A DNA stretch of 64,000 nucleotides from Rhodospirillales bacterium. Lineage in GTDB: Bacteria; Pseudomonadota; Alphaproteobacteria; Micavibrionales; Micavibrionaceae. Shown one piece after another: positions 60,436 through 64,000 of this stretch. Numbering within the stretch: position 1 is the stretch's first letter; each line of letters starts with the position of its first letter. Location: contig JACKIQ010000001.1 of assembly GCA_020638365.1 (NCBI GenBank), positions 62,001-126,000 of the forward strand. The letters are read 5' to 3'. Below the pieces are notes generated by a model. It was given only the letters and a program-made list of their open reading frames with translations, did not search any database and was not told the origin of the DNA. The translations under genes and the position numbers were made by a program.

Positions 60436-61072
60436 AACCTTTCCGTTCAATTCAAAGCCCAATTCCGGACGTACCGGCGTTGGGTGTTATATCTAATATG
60501 CCAGCATGCCCTTAAAATTCAGGCATATTCCAGACATACTAACCTATTCTCATGATACATAAAAAAATGCAATCCGTCAAACTTTTTCAAAGTAACCAAC
60601 AGGTTTTTTAGCCTGATTTCTTATGAAGCGCCCATCATTTTGCTCGCCTACCCCTTAATTACTTTAAGTTGTTTTTTAAATATTTGTTAAGATATAAAGT
60701 ATTTTATCAGTAATATTTCAATAGTCTCTTTCACTTTATCTTTCGCAATAAGCAAAAACACTTGAAACTGTGATATGACAACCCTTATCCTCTCTTCTTT
60801 TCATGAGTTTAATTAAGGCCTGTAAGAAGTTATTTTTGTTGTTATTTTTAGCCCTACTGATTTCTTAACACTTTTAGAGGCAGATTTAAGGTTTCCAGCT
60901 CTGCGTTAATAAAAAGTTTACACTTTTAAGCGTTTGCCATTTGCCAGAAGACAAAATCTCAAGTAAATTTGTACTCGCCGCAATGTTTTTAACCTTGCGG
61001 TGTGACGTGTTTGTTCTGCTACCCCTTTTCCCTAGGGGTTCCAGCCGATAGATAAGACGAGGTTGCGCGCCC
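60436..61072. other. Long AT-rich intergenic region before fliF
   Basis: The 637 bp hold no convincing gene; small frames on both strands lack homology. The middle (about 60600-60750) is very AT-rich with several TTAA words and contains one perfect CtrA-type site. The last 200 bp form the fliF leader. No hairpin terminator or tRNA-like fold was recognised. Confidence 0.6.
60676..60690. promoter_or_regulatory. CtrA-type binding site
   Basis: TTAA-N7-TTAA, the full CtrA consensus. On the plus strand a TTATCA at 60704-60709 is at a -10 distance if CtrA covers the -35, driving fliF with a leader of about 350 nt. It could also act toward the FlaG-like gene. CckA, encoded in this window, is the kinase at the head of the CtrA pathway. 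Confidence 0.6.
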
Positions 61073-62743
61073 GTGAGCAGTTTTCTTGACACATTAAGGC
61101 AGCTTGGACCCGCGAGGCTTATGATGATGGCCGCCATCGTACTGGGCCTTCTCGTCTTTTTCGTGTTTATTACTCTGCGCGTTTCCACACCGGAGATGAA
61201 GCTTCTGTATTCAGATCTGACGGTTACAGATTCGGGAGCTGTTTCGGCGAAGCTGGAGGAATTACAAATCCCTTACAGCGTATCAGCGGACGGCTCGCGT
61301 ATTTCCGTTTCCGGCAAGGAAGTCGGGAGAGCCCGGATGCTGCTGGCCGAGGAAGGGCTGCCAAACGGCGGGTCCATGGGGTATGAGATTTTCGACAAGC
61401 AGAGCGGGTTCGGCACCACGAACATGGTGCAGAATATCAATCAGGTTCGCGCTCTGGAAGGCGAACTGGCGCGAACCATAAGCAGTCTTGACAATGTCCG
61501 CAGCGCACGGGTTCATGTCGTTTTACCTCAAAGGGAGCTGTTTCGAAGGGAAAGGCGGGAAGCGTCCGCCAGCGTTTTCCTGAATATTCCATCCGGTATC
61601 TCCCTGCCTCGACAGCAGGTGGCTGCGATCCAGTCTCTGGTGGCGTCTTCCGTGCCGAACCTTAAGACTGCCTCTGTTTCCGTTATTGACAGCAACGGGA
61701 ACCTGCTTGCCCGGGGAGGCGAAGACGAGACGAACCTTGTCAATCTCGAAGGTGAAGAGCGGCAGCGAAATTTCGAGGCCAGCCTTGTGCAGAAGATCGA
61801 GGAACAGGTCGGGCGCGTTGTCGGGGTCGGCAAGGTTACGGCAATCGTTACCGCAGATGTTAATTACGACCAAATCAGCCTGAATGAGGAGATGTACGAC
61901 CCGGAAGGACAAGTCTTGCGATCCACGCAGGTTACGCAGGAAAGCAGTACGGAGCGCGAAACCGGAGGCGGTGACGTTTCCGTGCAGAATAACCTGCCCG
62001 GACAAGGAGACGGACTGCTTCTGGGCGAAGAACCTTCAGCGCAAAGCAATAAAAGCGAAGAAGTTACCAACTTCGAAATCAGCAAGACCATACGGAATGT
62101 CGTACGGCAGGTCGGAACGATCAACAAACTTTCCGTTTCGGTTCTCGTGGACGGACGGTACGCGGAGGCGGAAGACGGGACAAAGACGTATGAACCCCGT
62201 TCACAGGAGGAACTGGATGCGATTACCGCTCTTGTGCGTTCGGCTGTAGGTATTGACGAGGACCGGGGCGACACGCTTCAGGTCAGCAACCTGCAATTCG
62301 CCGAAATCGACACGGCAGAAGAATTTGTCGATGACCGCTATCTGTTTGGCTTTGAAAAGAGCGAACTCATCGACGCCGTGAAAATGATCGTTATCGGCAT
62401 CCTGATGATCCTTGCGACTCTTCTGGTTCTGAGGCCGATGATGAACAAGCTTCTCACTATTGAAGGCGGCGGGGGAAGCGGGGCGCCAATGAGACGCCCC
62501 GATCAGGATATGCTGACCGCCATGGCCGGGAACCCCGCGCTGGCGCCGCCAACGGGCGAAGCTCCATCACAGGGCGTTCAGGAGCCTTCCTTTGCAACTC
62601 AAGCCGAAGAATCGCTTGTGAATATTCAGGGCGTCGAGGGCAAGGTAAAAGCCTCAACCCTTAAGAAGGTTGAAGAAATTGTCGACAATTATCCGACCGA
62701 GACCGTATCGGTTATTCGAAGCTGGATGACACAGGAGGGCTAG
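61073..62743 (+). CDS. fliF: Flagellar MS-ring protein FliF
   Basis: The 556-residue MS-ring subunit. An N-terminal helix (ARLMMMAAIVLGLLVFFVFI, about 14-35) is followed by ring-building domains (LYSDLTVTDSGAVSAKLEEL, FGTTNMVQNINQVRALEGEL, SARVHVVLPQRELFRRERRE) and a C-terminal helix (AVKMIVIGILMILATLLVLR, about 435-456) with a cytoplasmic tail that binds FliG (VNIQGVEGKVKASTLKKVEE). It starts with GTG and has only a weak ribosome-binding site. First of fliF-fliG-fliH. Confidence 0.96.
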   Translation: MSSFLDTLRQLGPARLMMMAAIVLGLLVFFVFITLRVSTPEMKLLYSDLTVTDSGAVSAKLEELQIPYSVSADGSRISVSGKEVGRARMLLAEEGLPNGGSMGYEIFDKQSGFGTTNMVQNINQVRALEGELARTISSLDNVRSARVHVVLPQRELFRRERREASASVFLNIPSGISLPRQQVAAIQSLVASSVPNLKTASVSVIDSNGNLLARGGEDETNLVNLEGEERQRNFEASLVQKIEEQVGRVVGVGKVTAIVTADVNYDQISLNEEMYDPEGQVLRSTQVTQESSTERETGGGDVSVQNNLPGQGDGLLLGEEPSAQSNKSEEVTNFEISKTIRNVVRQVGTINKLSVSVLVDGRYAEAEDGTKTYEPRSQEELDAITALVRSAVGIDEDRGDTLQVSNLQFAEIDTAEEFVDDRYLFGFEKSELIDAVKMIVIGILMILATLLVLRPMMNKLLTIEGGGGSGAPMRRPDQDMLTAMAGNPALAPPTGEAPSQGVQEPSFATQAEESLVNIQGVEGKVKASTLKKVEEIVDNYPTETVSVIRSWMTQEG

Positions 62744-62750
62744 TCCGGAA

Positions 62751-63770
62751 ATGCGCGTCCGTGAAGATTACCGTTCCCTGTCCGGTCCTGAGAAGGCCGC
62801 CGTTCTTATCCTCTCTTTAAGCGAAGAGCAGGCGAGCAAGATTTTCGGCCTGATGGACGACGAGGAAATCCTGGAACTTTCGCAGATCATCTCCGCGCTG
62901 GGAAGGATCAGCCCCAGCGTGGTGGAACGCCTGTTTATTGATTTCGCGGAACAGATGAGTTCAACCAACGCCATTATCGGTTCGCAGGACAGCACCGAGC
63001 GGCTTTTGGTCAAGGCGGGGCTGAGCGACGAGAAAATCGAGACAATCATGGAGGAGATACGCGGACCCGCGGGTCGAACCATGTGGGAAAAGCTTGGAAA
63101 CGTTAACGAAGATGTCCTTGCGAACTTCCTGCAGAAGGAATATCCGCAGACGGTGGCCGTTGTTCTGTCCAAGATTTCCACAGACCATGCGGCTCGGGTT
63201 CTGGCTCAAATGCCTGAGACTTTCGCCGTAGAGGTCATCCAGAGAATGCTACGCATGGAAACCGTACAAAAAGACATTCTGGACGAGGTCGAGAAAACGT
63301 TGCGCAAGGAGTTCATGTCGAACCTCGCACGAACGCAGCGCCGTGACAGCCATGAAGTGGTCGCCGAAATCTTTAACAATCTTGAGCGCTCGGTGGAGAG
63401 CCGCTTCATGGAGGAACTGGAGCGCGCGGTTCCGGAATCAGCGGAAAAGATTCGCAGCCTGATGTTTACCTTCGAGGATCTGGGCAAGCTGGACCCTGCG
63501 TCCGTCCAGACGCTCATCCGCGCGGCAGACAAGGAAAAACTGCCGACCGCACTCAAGGGAGCAACAGAATCCATGCGCGACCTTTTCTTCTCCAATATGT
63601 CGGAGCGTGCAGCCAAGATCATGAAGGAAGACATGGCGGCCATGGGGCCGGTTCGCCTGAAGGACGTCGAGGAAGCGCAACAGTACATCGTCAATGTTGC
63701 CAAGGATCTGGAAGCGCGCGGGGAGATCGTCATCGCTTCCGGCAGTTCGGAAGAAGAAATGATCTATTGA
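62751..63770 (+). CDS. fliG: Flagellar switch protein FliG
   Basis: The 339-residue rotor protein that meets the stator. YRSLSGPEKAAVLILSLSEE, EILELSQIISALGRISPSVV, FLQKEYPQTVAVVLSKISTD, AARVLAQMPETFAVEVIQRM and the charged C-terminal torque helix region (EDLGKLDPASVQTLIRAADK) are all intact. The length is standard. It is 8 bp after fliF. Confidence 0.97.
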   Translation: MRVREDYRSLSGPEKAAVLILSLSEEQASKIFGLMDDEEILELSQIISALGRISPSVVERLFIDFAEQMSSTNAIIGSQDSTERLLVKAGLSDEKIETIMEEIRGPAGRTMWEKLGNVNEDVLANFLQKEYPQTVAVVLSKISTDHAARVLAQMPETFAVEVIQRMLRMETVQKDILDEVEKTLRKEFMSNLARTQRRDSHEVVAEIFNNLERSVESRFMEELERAVPESAEKIRSLMFTFEDLGKLDPASVQTLIRAADKEKLPTALKGATESMRDLFFSNMSERAAKIMKEDMAAMGPVRLKDVEEAQQYIVNVAKDLEARGEIVIASGSSEEEMIY

Positions 63771-63826
63771 TGTTCAAGGTTCGCCTATAATGAGCCTGAT
63801 ACTGCTGGAAGGACCGCATAGAGACC

Positions 63827-64000
63827 ATGAGTAAGCGCAAGGGGCAGCCTTTTCTTTTTGACCACCATGTCTTTGATGAGGACGGCCAGATCTCGATCAA
63901 GGACAAGGGACCGCCGCTTGAGTTTACCGCGCCTGACTTGGAAAAAGCGCGGGAAGATTCGTATGAAAAGGGACGAAAAGCCGGTTTTGCGGAAGGGCAG
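63827..64000 (+). CDS. fliH: Flagellar assembly protein FliH, 3' end cut by window edge
   Basis: The first 58 residues of a FliH-like protein, translated by hand because the frame leaves the window. The segment YEKGRKAGFAEGQ at the cut is the start of the FliH GxxxG-type helix region, and the N-terminus (KGQPFLFDHHVFDEDG) fits alphaproteobacterial FliH. FliH regulates the FliI export ATPase. Position after fliG is the standard gene order (fliF-fliG-fliH). The start ATG at 63827 has a weak site (GGAAGGACC) 15-20 nt upstream. Confidence 0.85.
   Translation, partial: MSKRKGQPFLFDHHVFDEDGQISIKDKGPPLEFTAPDLEKAREDSYEKGRKAGFAEGQ

Noticed and set aside
60886..61188. 100-residue minus-strand frame before fliF
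   Set aside because: Overlaps the fliF start in antisense; no homology, no start context.

Overview
The window is a chromosomal segment of an alphaproteobacterium. The signs are the cell-cycle kinase CckA, the alphaproteobacterial flagellar regulators FliX, FlbT and FlaF, DUF6468 and MotE-like motor genes, a petABC (bc1) operon, an alphaproteobacterial-type SOS box (GTTC-N7-GTTC) at recA and a CtrA-type site (TTAA-N7-TTAA). The set resembles Rhodospirillales- or Micavibrio-like lineages, but genus-level placement is inference. No rRNA, tRNA, CRISPR array, insertion sequence or prophage was recognised.

Positions 1-25,200 are mostly housekeeping. They hold the bc1 complex operon (petA-petB-petC, petC cut by the left edge), trmL-hemF, a stand-alone ATP-grasp gene, DUF1285-cca, a MoxR/DUF58/BatA-like/VWA cluster, a hybrid histidine kinase with a neighbouring NarL-type regulator, a soluble lytic transglycosylase, dapA, smpB, an isochorismatase-like hydrolase, recA and cckA. 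The cytochrome b carries an unusual insertion of about 90 residues with two extra predicted membrane helices.

Positions 25,200-64,000 are a nearly continuous flagellar and chemotaxis island in alternating operons: flgB-flgC-fliE-(secreted unknown)-fliQ-fliR-flhB (minus); a FlhB-tail paralogue, an unknown, a Sel1-repeat protein and fliO-fliP (plus); a MotB-like pair with an AMIN/TPR protein and a small membrane protein (minus); cheY-cheZ (minus); fliL-fliM-DUF6468-motE (minus); flgF-flgG-flgA-flgH (plus); fliX and dksA (minus); flgI-flgJ-two FlgN-like genes-fliK-flgD-flgE (plus); a TPR/methyltransferase gene (minus) divergent from flagellin-flbT-flaF (plus); a FlaG-like gene (minus); and fliF-fliG-fliH (plus, fliH cut by the right edge).

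The regulatory sequences fit a Caulobacter-like hierarchy. Three good sigma-54 (-24/-12) promoters lie upstream of flgB, flgF and flgI. A perfect CtrA site lies between the FlaG-like gene and fliF. The flagellin leader holds an inverted repeat and a hairpin that could be a FlbT target. The least explained parts are the MotB-like/AMIN-TPR operon, the secreted proteins inserted beside flagellar genes, and the insertion in cytochrome b.
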